A stretch of DNA of 64,000 bases. Origin: an uncultured Collinsella sp. GTDB lineage: Bacteria; Actinomycetota; Coriobacteriia; Coriobacteriales; Coriobacteriaceae. Position numbers and translations under genes: made by a program. Of the stretch, positions 53,030 through 61,561 are shown piece by piece. Position 1 is the stretch's first letter, and every line of letters begins with the position of its first letter. The notes under the pieces are model-generated. The model ran no database searches. It worked only from the letters and a program-made list of their open reading frames with translations, and was not told the origin of the DNA. The stretch covers positions 4,778 to 68,777 of the forward strand of contig UQTW01000013.1 in assembly GCA_900544115.1 (NCBI GenBank). The letters are read 5' to 3'.

Positions 53030-55180
53030 TTAGTACTGGCTTTCGTGCTTGCTAAAGAAGTCGAAGCGCGGGGGCAGCGGCTTCACGCGGTGCTCGCCGG
53101 GCTTCTCGCCCAGGATCTCCACGAACTCGTCCGTGGAGGCAAAGATGTTATCCCAGCTAAAGAAAGCGACCGGGTCGACGTCGAAGTACTCGCAGATGAG
53201 CTCGCAGCCGGCAGGGACGATGCCGTGCATGAGCACGGTCGCCACGCGCAGCTCGGTAAAGGCGTCGACGAGGGCCTGCGTCATCGCGGCATTGGCCGGC
53301 TCGCCCTCGAGCTTGTTGGCGGCCTTGGAGGCATCGCTCCAGCGCTTGTTGGCGGCACGCAGGTAGTCGTCGCACACGGCAAGCGCGCGGTGCGTCTCGA
53401 ACTTGTACATGGCCTGCTCAAAGGCAAGGGCGGCCTGCTCGGCGGCCTCGACCACGGCGGCAGAGGCCGCACCGGCGGGGATGCAGCCGTTGCGATAGGG
53501 GCTCTCGTCGCCCTCCTTGACGGCGACGCCGTAGAAGCAGCTGCGGGCCAAGCGGTTGAACACGCCGGTCAAAAGGGCGCTCTCCTTAAGGGCCGGATCG
53601 ATGACGCGCTTGTCGTCGCAGGCGCGCACCTCGTTGCCGTCCTTGTCCTTGCCGGTCACGCGGGTGTCGTATGCCTTGGGGCTAAAGCTCACCGGCTTTT
53701 CGGACAGGCCGAGCGACAGCCAATGCGCACGCATCTGCTCGCAGGTGTAGTGGTTGAGCAGGTCGTCTGCCGGCGGGGGAGGCATCTGCGAGGACGAGCT
53801 GGCCTTTTTGCCCATGTAGAGCAGGTGGTAGCAGGCGCTGACGGTGCTCTGCGTGAGGTCCCAGCCCAGGGCCTCCCACATGGCGGTCTGTGCGATGCAG
53901 TAGAAGTAGATGTTGTCCTGACCGATAAACTGGTAGATTTGTGCATCGTCCGAGCACCACCAGTCGCGCCAGTCGAGCGAGCTGTGCTGGTAGGTGGGTG
54001 CGGGAACCTGCGTGGAGTCGGCGGCGGGCTCGCCCATAAGGGCGGCGTCCTGGGCGGCGACACCCTCGGTTACGCCGGCGGCCTTGGCATCGCGGGCGAG
54101 TACGGTACGCGTATAGCTGATGGGCGCCCACAGGCTCTCGGGCCAGCACCAGCAGGTGACGTCGGATACGCCGTCGACCTCGGGCACCGGAACGCCCCAG
54201 TCGATGTTGCCGGTGATGCGGAAGGGCACGAGCGCCTTGCCGCTGCGGAAGCGCACACCGCCGTTGGTGAGCACCGCGTGGGCGTCGTCGCGCTCCTTCC
54301 AGCTGGGGAAGGTGACGGTAAAGCTGCTCTTGTTGCCCTCGGGCTCCAGCACGGTGTGCTCGGGCAGCTGGTCCTCGACGGCGTCGAAAGCCTCGCGGAA
54401 CTTGTTCTGAATATAGAGCTGTGCCGGCAGCAGCCACTCCTCCATGGTCTTGGAGACCACGGAGCGAACCTGCGGGTTCTGGGCGAGCTTGGCGGTGTAG
54501 GTCTTCATAAAGTCGAGGTAGGCCGGAAGGTCGAAGTAGAGGTTGTCGACCGGGCGCAGCTCGGGCACCTCGCCGGTGAGCTGGCTCTTGGGCGCGATGA
54601 GCTCCTCTGGCTCAAACTGGTGGCCCAGGTCACACTCGTCGGCGTAGGCCTTTTCGGACTTGCAGCCCTGAATGGGGCAGCGGCCAATCACCTGGCGGCC
54701 GTTGAGGAACGTGCCGGCCTTGGCGTCGTAGAACTGCAGCGTGGAGCGCTTTGAAATGGTGCCCTGCTCGTGCAGGCGCTCGATAATCTCGGCGGTCACC
54801 TCGTTGTGAATCTGCGCAGCCGGCTCAAGGCCCGAGCCGCCGTAGATGTCACAGCTGATGTTGTAGTTGTTGAGGGTCGCGGCCTGGCGGGAGTGATTGG
54901 ACTCGACATACTCGCCGATGGACTTATCGTAGCCTTCATTCTCCTTGAGCTTGCGGTAGCTCTCCATGATGGGCGAGCCGTAGCAGTCGGTGCCCGAGGT
55001 GAAGATGACGTTCTCGCGGCCCAGGCGGTCGCGAAGGAAGCGGGCAAAGAAGTCGGCCGGGACAAAGACGCCGCCGACGTGGCCAAAGTGCAGGCCTTTG
55101 TTGCCGTAAGGCTCGCCGGCGGTAACGATGGCGCGGCGCGGCCAGCTGGGACGGTCGTTCATGGAGTATTTGGATGCCAT
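53030..55180 (-). CDS. metG: Methionine--tRNA ligase (divergent)
   Basis: A 716-residue class I synthetase. The HIGH-type motif is GLHFGHVGG near residues 24-32, a zinc knuckle follows (CPIQGC...ECDLGH, about 170-190), and an anticodon-binding domain lies at the C-terminal side. The KMSKS loop reads KKASSSSQMP: the first lysine is kept but the second is gone. Insertions of about 25 residues (AGVTEGVAAQDAALMGEPAA) are absent from common MetRS. The start at 55180, with AAGGAG, is preferred to an upstream in-frame ATG. No T-box or SAM riboswitch is seen in the 130-bp leader. Confidence 0.88.
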   Translation of the reverse strand: MASKYSMNDRPSWPRRAIVTAGEPYGNKGLHFGHVGGVFVPADFFARFLRDRLGRENVIFTSGTDCYGSPIMESYRKLKENEGYDKSIGEYVESNHSRQAATLNNYNISCDIYGGSGLEPAAQIHNEVTAEIIERLHEQGTISKRSTLQFYDAKAGTFLNGRQVIGRCPIQGCKSEKAYADECDLGHQFEPEELIAPKSQLTGEVPELRPVDNLYFDLPAYLDFMKTYTAKLAQNPQVRSVVSKTMEEWLLPAQLYIQNKFREAFDAVEDQLPEHTVLEPEGNKSSFTVTFPSWKERDDAHAVLTNGGVRFRSGKALVPFRITGNIDWGVPVPEVDGVSDVTCWCWPESLWAPISYTRTVLARDAKAAGVTEGVAAQDAALMGEPAADSTQVPAPTYQHSSLDWRDWWCSDDAQIYQFIGQDNIYFYCIAQTAMWEALGWDLTQSTVSACYHLLYMGKKASSSSQMPPPPADDLLNHYTCEQMRAHWLSLGLSEKPVSFSPKAYDTRVTGKDKDGNEVRACDDKRVIDPALKESALLTGVFNRLARSCFYGVAVKEGDESPYRNGCIPAGAASAAVVEAAEQAALAFEQAMYKFETHRALAVCDDYLRAANKRWSDASKAANKLEGEPANAAMTQALVDAFTELRVATVLMHGIVPAGCELICEYFDVDPVAFFSWDNIFASTDEFVEILGEKPGEHRVKPLPPRFDFFSKHESQY

Positions 55181-55312
55181 GGGACTCCTTCGCATATGGT
55201 GGGAGCGCGGCCGGGCGCAAGGCCTGGCGACGCGGTGGTCAATTCGTGCATATCGTTCGACATTATCGCACATGCGGGCGGGTGCGTGGCAGGGGCGCTA
55301 TCCTAAGATGCT

Positions 55313-55882
55313 ATGAATGAGAATTCCAACATACATGCGTTTGAGGACGAGGATTTTCTGCACGCCTGCTTCGTGTGGGGGATGGCCGTGCTTGGCGTAT
55401 TTGCCGTGTGCCTGGTGCCGGTGTTTATGCTGCTGGGCGGGCCTGCAGACATGGATGCGGCTGACGCGGGCGGCTGGATGGCCGTCTTGAGCTGGATAGT
55501 CGGCTTGGCTGCGGTTTCTGCGGCGTCATTTGCCGTGCACGAGCTGGTGCACGCGGTGTTCTTTAAGCTGTTTGCGCCTGCTGGTGCTCGGGTGACCTTC
55601 GGAGCAAATCTCGAAACCTGCATGATTTACGCCTGCGCCGAGGGCGTTGTGTATTCGCGCCGGCGGTACATGGCGGTTTGCCTGGCGCCGACGGTTGTTT
55701 TGACGGCGGCGTTTGCCTTGGGCTTTGCGTTTTCGGGCTATCCGCTTCTGTGTTACCTGGCGGCTGGTCTGCACTTGTCGGGCTGTGTGGGCGACTGGTA
55801 TTACGTGCGGACCATTTTGCGCGACCGCCGCATTGTCGCCTGCGAGGACACATCCTTTGGCGTGCGCTTTTTCGCAAGGTAG
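55313..55882 (+). CDS. DUF3267 putative membrane metalloprotease-like protein
   Basis: A 189-residue protein with about four membrane helices. HELVHAVFFKLF (about residue 81) is an HExxH-type zinc motif embedded at a membrane segment, as in DUF3267 proteins related to site-2-protease-like folds. A later GCVGDWYYV could supply further ligands. No ribosome site is visible ahead of the ATG at 55313, and a -10-like TATCCT lies only about 7 bases before it, so a leaderless transcript is possible. The stop codon lies inside the left arm of the inverted repeat that follows. Confidence 0.75.
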   Translation: MNENSNIHAFEDEDFLHACFVWGMAVLGVFAVCLVPVFMLLGGPADMDAADAGGWMAVLSWIVGLAAVSAASFAVHELVHAVFFKLFAPAGARVTFGANLETCMIYACAEGVVYSRRRYMAVCLAPTVVLTAAFALGFAFSGYPLLCYLAAGLHLSGCVGDWYYVRTILRDRRIVACEDTSFGVRFFAR

Positions 55883-55986
55883 TCTTTTTGGGACGGGGCT
55901 ATTTTGACTACTTTCCTGTTGATGCGGGTATTTGGAACTGCTTTACATCAAAAGTGGTCAAAATAGCCCCGTCCCAAAAAGACTAC
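55879..55986. repeat. 108-bp inverted repeat with 36-base arms
   Basis: The left arm 55879-55914 (GTAGTCTTTTTGGGACGGGG ... GACTACTTT) and right arm 55951-55986 are inverted copies with one mismatch, separated by 36 bases. A near-copy of the left arm is at 9091-9123, so this is a dispersed element rather than only a terminator. It could also terminate transcription of the DUF3267 gene. Confidence 0.8.
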
Positions 55987-56014
55987 CCTGGGCAAAGATT
56001 GGGAGGAGATGTCC

Positions 56015-56590
56015 ATGAAGCCGTTGCTGCTGCATGCTTGCTGTGCGCCGTGCTCGCTGGAGCCGGTCCGTCTGCTGCGCGAGGAGGGGTTTGAGCCCAC
56101 GATTTGCTGGACCAACCCTAATATTCAACCTCACGATGAATGGCAGCGGCGTTTGGACGAGCTGCGCCGGTGGTGTGCCGATGGCGAGATCGAGCTTATC
56201 GAGGCGGGGGAGGACCGCGATCGCTGGGAGACCGGCGTGGCACCGCTGGGCGCCGATCGGCCCCGTCGCTGTCGCGCGTGCTATGCCCTGCGTCTGGCCG
56301 AGGCGTGCCGTGTGGCCCAGGAGCGCGGGTTTGAGTTTGTGGGTACGACGCTCGCCGTCTCGCCGTATCAGCTGTTCGAAACCTGTAATGACGTGCTTGA
56401 GCGTTTGGCGGCGGCACATGGGCTCACCCCGGTCATCCGTGATTTTCGCCCGTATTACCCCGAGGCCACGCGTCGTTCGCGTGAGCTTGGCATGTATCGG
56501 CAGAACTACTGCGGCTGCCGATTCTCGGCCGTCGAGGCGGCCATGGACCGCGCCCGCATCCGCGACGAGCGCAAAGCCGCCAAAAAGTAG
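56015..56590 (+). CDS. queH: Epoxyqueuosine reductase QueH
   Basis: A 191-residue iron-sulfur protein that performs the last step of tRNA queuosine synthesis. Cysteines of HACCAPCS (9, 10, 13), CRACYALRL and QNYCGC form the DUF208/QueH cluster set. The motif GTTLAVSPYQ is also typical. It replaces the cobalamin-dependent QueG. The ATG at 56015 has GGGAGGAG about seven bases upstream; ATG 56009 is too near. The next queuosine gene, queA, is 6 kb downstream, across the arc island. Confidence 0.93.
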   Translation: MKPLLLHACCAPCSLEPVRLLREEGFEPTICWTNPNIQPHDEWQRRLDELRRWCADGEIELIEAGEDRDRWETGVAPLGADRPRRCRACYALRLAEACRVAQERGFEFVGTTLAVSPYQLFETCNDVLERLAAAHGLTPVIRDFRPYYPEATRRSRELGMYRQNYCGCRFSAVEAAMDRARIRDERKAAKK

Positions 56591-56650
56591 TTCTTTTAGG
56601 CTGGGACTTTGAGCTGTCTGCGCGGTACGGTCGTTTTTGGGAAAGTCGAT

Positions 56651-57307
56651 TTAATTAAGCGTGTGATCGTGGTTCGCTTGATACCAAACGACGACTCCTA
56701 TGATTCTAATCCTCCGTTTGTTAAACATCAGATCCGGACTTGCTGTTGCATATGAATGGGACGACAGCACAATCATGTCGTTTCCTTCTGCAAATCGCCT
56801 AATTACCGGTGTTTTACCGTCTGCGAGCGCCAATACAGCACAGCCGTTCCAGGGCTTTGCGGTGGTATCGACAAGTAGTAAGCTGCCGGGAGGGTAAATG
56901 CGGGACATTTCGTCACCTTTGATTTTAACGAAAACGCTATGTGGGTGACGTTTGGCTACGTCTACAGGCGCGCAAGCATTTTGTTGGCCGTGCGTGATGC
57001 GGCGCTTTTGCGATTCGATATCGATGACGGGAAATGCGCCCTCCATTTCGTGGATAGCAGGGTCTTCGTCGGTGACGATTCTTTTATTTGCGAGCTTTAC
57101 GGCCAAACCGTTTTCCTCGCCAACAAGTTCATCGCGGGTGCAACCGAAGAGCGCTTGTAACTTTTCAATATAGCGCTCACGGGGGGCATACCGACTTTTT
57201 TCCCAACGACAAACGGTCTCTTTAGATACCCCCAACATCTCTGCAAGTTGCGCCTGACCAAGATGCTCCATGGTGCGGAGTTTACGAATATTTGCCCCGA
57301 AGCCCAT
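56651..57307 (-). CDS. XRE-type regulator with degenerate S24 (LexA/CI-like) domain
   Basis: A 218-residue regulator. An N-terminal XRE helix-turn-helix (about 5-60; GQAQLAEMLGVSKETVCRWE) is followed by a C-terminal S24 fold (about 90-215). In that domain the usual GDSM serine is Glu133 (KIKGDEMSRIYPPGSLLLVD) and the catalytic lysine position reads Arg (VIRRF), so self-cleavage is unlikely. It starts 2 bases after the stop of the upstream arcA, and the two are cotranscribed. The context suggests control of the divergent arginine deiminase genes, perhaps by ligand sensing; that is inference. GC is low. Confidence 0.85.
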   Translation of the reverse strand: MGFGANIRKLRTMEHLGQAQLAEMLGVSKETVCRWEKSRYAPRERYIEKLQALFGCTRDELVGEENGLAVKLANKRIVTDEDPAIHEMEGAFPVIDIESQKRRITHGQQNACAPVDVAKRHPHSVFVKIKGDEMSRIYPPGSLLLVDTTAKPWNGCAVLALADGKTPVIRRFAEGNDMIVLSSHSYATASPDLMFNKRRIRIIGVVVWYQANHDHTLN

Positions 57308-57309
57308 GG

Positions 57310-58560
57310 CTATAGATCCTCTCGCCACAGAGGGAGGCATAGACAGTTTGTGCCACCATAGCCTTTGGTGAGCTCGTCAATGGATAGCGGGAATAATTCC
57401 ATTCCTGCTTTCTCAAGCGCTTCGTTGGTCCAAACGTTTTCTTCATATACGCATAGTTTTCCTGGCGAGAGCGCAAGGATAGACGTTGCGTTGTTCCGGC
57501 GTTCTCTTTCGTAGGCGGTTTGATTCCCGCCTCCGCAGTCAATTACTTTTATTGGTTCGCAACAGGCTGCAGAGAGTATTTCCGGAATCGTGCGATCGAT
57601 AGGAGTGATCGTAAGGCCCCTTCCGGATCGTTTTAGTTGAATGCTGTATGCATCAACGGCATTGCATATCTCACGATCGATGAGGAACGCGTCGTGATCA
57701 ATTCTACTTATGAACGTATCGAGGTGGATACGCAGCCCGTCAGAGGGGACTCGAATCGCAATTAGCTCGGTGGTCTGGAATTTATTTGAGGTCAGGAGCT
57801 CTTTGGCAAGTGACTCGACGGCGGCGGGTTCAGTTCGGTCAGAGATTCCAACTAATATTGTCTTAGCACTGATAACAATAATGTCTCCGCCTTCGATATG
57901 GTAACTACTCCTGTTCAAATCACATACTGGAGTTTCTCCCATGATCTTGTGGTGGGTGAATATCTGCCGGTATAAGGCGACCTCACGATCACGCTCAGGC
58001 CAGTACATATGATTTAGGATGATGCCGTCTCCGACTACCACAGCAGGATCACGAGTGAAAAAAAGCGTGTTGAGGGGATTGACCAAGAGCGAGGCGGGAT
58101 CAAATTGCTCGTGCACGAGCGCCCGTAGTGTTTCCGACTGGTTTGAACATAGCTCAGTGTCTCCAAAGCGAATGCCGTTAAGTACTATATTCACCAATTC
58201 CTGGGTGTTCTTAGCGTTCTCAAACAACTGGGTTATTGTCTCGAGGAACTCTCTACCTGTTGCCCCGCTGCAACGGAGGTAGTCATCAATAAAATATTTA
58301 AGTGATTGGGGCTCAGTTTCAAGTGAGTCTTCGAGAAGGTCCCTAATTTCAATGGTTTCTACGCCATGCTTCTCAAGCAATTGAACCATGGAATCGTGCT
58401 CATACATTGCTTTGTCGAGGTCAAAACGACCGCTCCATTTTCGCAGGGAGAAAACTTGGCTGAAGTCGGCATCAGGGTAGTTTTGTGTTTCAGCTCCTGG
58501 TCGATGGACAAGTACAGCTTTTAAATGACCGATTTCATTTGTTACGTGTATGCCTTGCAT
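57310..58560 (-). CDS. arcA: Arginine deiminase (first copy)
   Basis: A 416-residue guanidino-group hydrolase converting arginine to citrulline and ammonia. Active-site motifs are FFTRDPA, SSYHIEGGD, GISDRT, RIHLDTF and the C-terminal nucleophile Cys406 in GGTNCLCLPLWRED (usual form GGPRCMSMP). The whole catalytic set is present, but the region around the cysteine diverges from classical ArcA and from the second copy in this window. It is divergent from the antiporter-arcA-arcB operon and cotranscribed with the XRE-S24 regulator. Codon use is AT-rich compared with the backbone. Confidence 0.9.
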   Translation of the reverse strand: MQGIHVTNEIGHLKAVLVHRPGAETQNYPDADFSQVFSLRKWSGRFDLDKAMYEHDSMVQLLEKHGVETIEIRDLLEDSLETEPQSLKYFIDDYLRCSGATGREFLETITQLFENAKNTQELVNIVLNGIRFGDTELCSNQSETLRALVHEQFDPASLLVNPLNTLFFTRDPAVVVGDGIILNHMYWPERDREVALYRQIFTHHKIMGETPVCDLNRSSYHIEGGDIIVISAKTILVGISDRTEPAAVESLAKELLTSNKFQTTELIAIRVPSDGLRIHLDTFISRIDHDAFLIDREICNAVDAYSIQLKRSGRGLTITPIDRTIPEILSAACCEPIKVIDCGGGNQTAYERERRNNATSILALSPGKLCVYEENVWTNEALEKAGMELFPLSIDELTKGYGGTNCLCLPLWREDL

Positions 58561-58644
58561 GTCTGTCTCCTGTCCTGCTGGTTTTTATATAAGGCTAAGG
58601 CAGGTTCCTTGTTGTGTTGCGGAAAAGTTAAAAGACGTATGTAA

Positions 58645-58683
58645 TTGACAAATAACATCAATTTTAATAATCAGATTGATTAA
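58645..58683 (+). promoter_or_regulatory. Arc operon promoter with overlapping dyad
   Basis: A consensus -35 TTGACA (58645-58650), 17-base spacer and TAATCA (58668-58673). An imperfect 20-bp dyad TTAATAATCAGATTGATTAA (58664-58683) covers the -10 and may be the operator of the XRE-S24 protein or of ArgR. It lies in the 253-bp AT-rich gap between divergent arcA and yfcC-type genes; a leader of about 130 bases follows. Confidence 0.5.
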
Positions 58684-58813
58684 TAACGTCACTTTAGCTG
58701 CCGTTCATAGGTGAAAAGCGACACGATGGCGATGGTTGGCCGACCACCGCTGAGCAACCTCATACATTTATGGTGCCAGCTGGATAGATGGGAAAAGGAA
58801 TGAAGGAGGAGAT

Positions 58814-60256
58814 ATGGCAGCGGAAAGTTCGAAAGGCATCAAGCAGTTCAAGGTCCCGCACGTATATGCGATCATCTTTGCACTTATGGTCACCTTCGCT
58901 GTTCTCACGTGGATTGTTCCCTCTGGGTCCTATCAGCGTCAGGAGGTGAACGGTCGTGAAGTCACTGTCGCAGGTACGTATGAGCAGAGTGAAAAGACAT
59001 ATATTGACGAGGAAACCGGGGATGAAGTAGATCTCAGACAAGGCGTCTTCGATGTTCTTCAGGCTCCAACGCGCGGTATACAAGAGGCAATTGAGGTCGT
59101 TGCATTCATCTTGATTGTGGGCGGTTCGTTTCAGGTTATTACTAAAACGGGCGCTATCACGAGCGGAATGGGTCGTGTCGTTCGCCGCTTTAAGAACAAA
59201 GACATTCTAATTATTCCTATTGCGATGGTTCTCTTTGCATTGGGCGGAACGAGCTTTGGCATGGCGGAAGAAACTCTCCCGTTCTTTGCGATCTTCATGC
59301 CAATTATGATGGCTATGGGCTTCGACTCGATGACGGCGTTCATGGTCGTGTTCGTTGGAGCGCGCACGGGTTACATCGCCTCAACGATTAATCCGTTTAA
59401 TGTTCTCATTGCGCAAGGTATTCTTGGTATTCAGGGCAACCCCCAGCTGTGGCTGCGTATGATTGCCTGGGTTGTTTTGACCGCCGTTGCAATTACTTGG
59501 GTTGTCCTCTATGCACGAAGGGTAAAGAAGAACCCTGAGTCATCGATCACATTTGAGGATGATATCGCCAAGAAAGTCGAGTTCGCTGCCGATGAATCTG
59601 CCCTTGATGCGGAATTTACGGGTCGTCAAAAAGGCGTGCTTGCGGTATTTATCGCTGGAATGTGCCTTATCATCTGGGGACTTGTGACCCAGGGCTGGTA
59701 TATGAACGAGATTTCTGCGGTCTTTTTGGCCATGGGCCTGTTGGCTGGTGTTATTGCGGGCTTTAGTCAGGACGTTATCGCTCAGGAATTTGTTGCGGGT
59801 ATCGCTGACTTTGCTTTCTCGGCAATTGTCGTTGGACTTGCGCGTGGCATCCTTGTCATTGCCTCTGACGGCATGATCATCGATACCATCCTCAATGCGC
59901 TCGCCACTGGTCTGGGCGGCATCCCGGCGGTTCTCTTTACTACGCTTCTTTATGCGGTTGAGAACCTCCTGGCGATTCTGGTTCCCAGCTCATCTGGCCT
60001 TGCAGCACTGACCGCTCCCATTTTTGGACTTTTGACCGAACTCATGGGCCTTAATCCCGAGGCTGCCGTGTGGGCTCTCTCCATGGGTAGCGCGACGATG
60101 TCTTTGATCTGTCCTACTAGCGCCATTCTTGTAGCGGGTTTGGGCGTGTGCAAGATCAAGCTTGGCCAGTGGTGGAAGACCGTTTGGAAATTCTTCTTGG
60201 TCGTGTCGCTCATCAATATCGTATTCGTAGCAATCTCGGGACTTATTGCCCTGTAG
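58814..60256 (+). CDS. YfcC-family basic amino acid transporter (arginine/ornithine antiporter candidate)
   Basis: A 480-residue transporter with about 12 membrane helices. LTWIVPSGSYQRQ near the N-terminus, GGTSFGMAEETLPFFAIF and LVPSSSGLAALTAPIFG match the YfcC/DUF3360-like family, which sits next to arcA/arcB in many anaerobes. The direct operon with arcA and arcB suggests arginine uptake in exchange for ornithine; the substrate is inferred from context only. It has a strong GAAGGAGG site ahead of the ATG at 58814 and lies under the promoter at 58645. Confidence 0.85.
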   Translation: MAAESSKGIKQFKVPHVYAIIFALMVTFAVLTWIVPSGSYQRQEVNGREVTVAGTYEQSEKTYIDEETGDEVDLRQGVFDVLQAPTRGIQEAIEVVAFILIVGGSFQVITKTGAITSGMGRVVRRFKNKDILIIPIAMVLFALGGTSFGMAEETLPFFAIFMPIMMAMGFDSMTAFMVVFVGARTGYIASTINPFNVLIAQGILGIQGNPQLWLRMIAWVVLTAVAITWVVLYARRVKKNPESSITFEDDIAKKVEFAADESALDAEFTGRQKGVLAVFIAGMCLIIWGLVTQGWYMNEISAVFLAMGLLAGVIAGFSQDVIAQEFVAGIADFAFSAIVVGLARGILVIASDGMIIDTILNALATGLGGIPAVLFTTLLYAVENLLAILVPSSSGLAALTAPIFGLLTELMGLNPEAAVWALSMGSATMSLICPTSAILVAGLGVCKIKLGQWWKTVWKFFLVVSLINIVFVAISGLIAL

Positions 60257-60284
60257 GTTTCATAGCTGAAATGGAGTAACAGGA

Positions 60285-61529
60285 ATGTCTAAAGGACTGA
60301 ATGTACACAGCGAGATTGGTAAGCTCAAGAAAGTTGTGCTTCACCGCCCCGGTCGTGACCTTGTGAACGTAAAGGCAGAAGAGTTCGAGGATGTCTGGAT
60401 TCACGACTGTTTCTATCTTGATGTGGCTCAAAAGGAGCATGATGCCTTTGCGGATCTTCTGAGGAGCGAAGGTGTTGAGGTTCTCTATATGGAGAAACTC
60501 GTTGCTGAAGCGCTGGATGCATGCCCCTCGGCTCGCGCTGAGTTTACCGATACATTTATGGCTGAGAGCGGGATTGTCAATCCTATGCTTGAGCAGGCTG
60601 TTCGTGAAAAGCTCGACGCTATTTCAGATTCGTATCAGTTTGTACTTGAGGCTATGGGGGGGTATCGTTATCGTGACCTTGGGCTGCCTCGCGTTTCGAC
60701 TACGCTTAGTATGATGGATAATGAGGATGCGAAGCCCGATGATTTGGTGTTGAAGCCTCTTCCGAGTTCATATTTCTCTCGCGATCCTCTTGCTTCCGTG
60801 GGCAAAGGCGTTCTGCTTCACCATATGTATTGGAAACAGCGAGATCGTGAAGTGCCCTTCTATGAAGCGATTTTCAAATACCATCCCGATTATGCAGGGA
60901 CTCCGATTTGGTACGACCATAAGAATCCCTGGCATATCGAGGGCGGTGATGTGCTTAACATTAACGCTCATACCTTGGCTATTGGAATTAGCCAGCGAAC
61001 TGAGGCGGCTGCGATTGAGGAGCTTGCAAAGAATTTGTTCTGGGGATCTGGGAGTTCTGAGATCGATACCGTTTACGCTATTAAAATCCCCAACGGCTAT
61101 GCTTACATGCATCTTGACACCGTTTGCACCATGGTGGATTTCGATAAGTTCACAGTTTATCCCGGTATTTTTGAGACCCTTCGTGTTTATCGTCTGACTC
61201 GTGGTGACTCTGAGGGAATGGTCGCTGTTCAAGAGATTGATGACACGCTTGAACATATTCTTGAAATGGCTACTGGCGTGGAGAAGGTGCAGCTTATTGA
61301 GTGCGGTGCCGGCGATATGGTTGAGGCATCTCGCGAGCAGTGGAACGACGGGTCGAACACTCTTGCCGTTGCTCCTGGTAAAGTCTGTGTTTACGAGCGC
61401 AATGTTGTCACAAATGATGAGCTCTACAAGAACGGTTTGGAACTTTTGGTCGTTCCCTCCGAGGAACTGTCCCGCGGTCGTGGCGGCCCGCGCTGCATGA
61501 GCATGCCCTTCTGGCGCGAAGATATTTAG
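60285..61529 (+). CDS. arcA: Arginine deiminase (second copy)
   Basis: A 414-residue arginine deiminase with the classical ending GRGGPRCMSMPFWREDI (nucleophile Cys404), plus SYFSRDPLA, PWHIEGGD, AIGISQRTEAA and YMHLDTVCTM. It is the canonical enzyme of the operon: 28 bases after the antiporter and 32 bases before the carbamoyltransferase. It shares only scattered identity with the divergently encoded copy, so the two are not a recent duplication. Confidence 0.95.
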   Translation: MSKGLNVHSEIGKLKKVVLHRPGRDLVNVKAEEFEDVWIHDCFYLDVAQKEHDAFADLLRSEGVEVLYMEKLVAEALDACPSARAEFTDTFMAESGIVNPMLEQAVREKLDAISDSYQFVLEAMGGYRYRDLGLPRVSTTLSMMDNEDAKPDDLVLKPLPSSYFSRDPLASVGKGVLLHHMYWKQRDREVPFYEAIFKYHPDYAGTPIWYDHKNPWHIEGGDVLNINAHTLAIGISQRTEAAAIEELAKNLFWGSGSSEIDTVYAIKIPNGYAYMHLDTVCTMVDFDKFTVYPGIFETLRVYRLTRGDSEGMVAVQEIDDTLEHILEMATGVEKVQLIECGAGDMVEASREQWNDGSNTLAVAPGKVCVYERNVVTNDELYKNGLELLVVPSEELSRGRGGPRCMSMPFWREDI

Positions 61530-61561
61530 TTGCAAATCCACTGTGATAGGAGATGGCGAAT

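Noticed and set aside
55181..55312. T-box or SAM riboswitch ahead of metG
   Set aside because: The leader is short and shows neither a T-box sequence (TGGNACCGCG-like) nor SAM-aptamer motifs.
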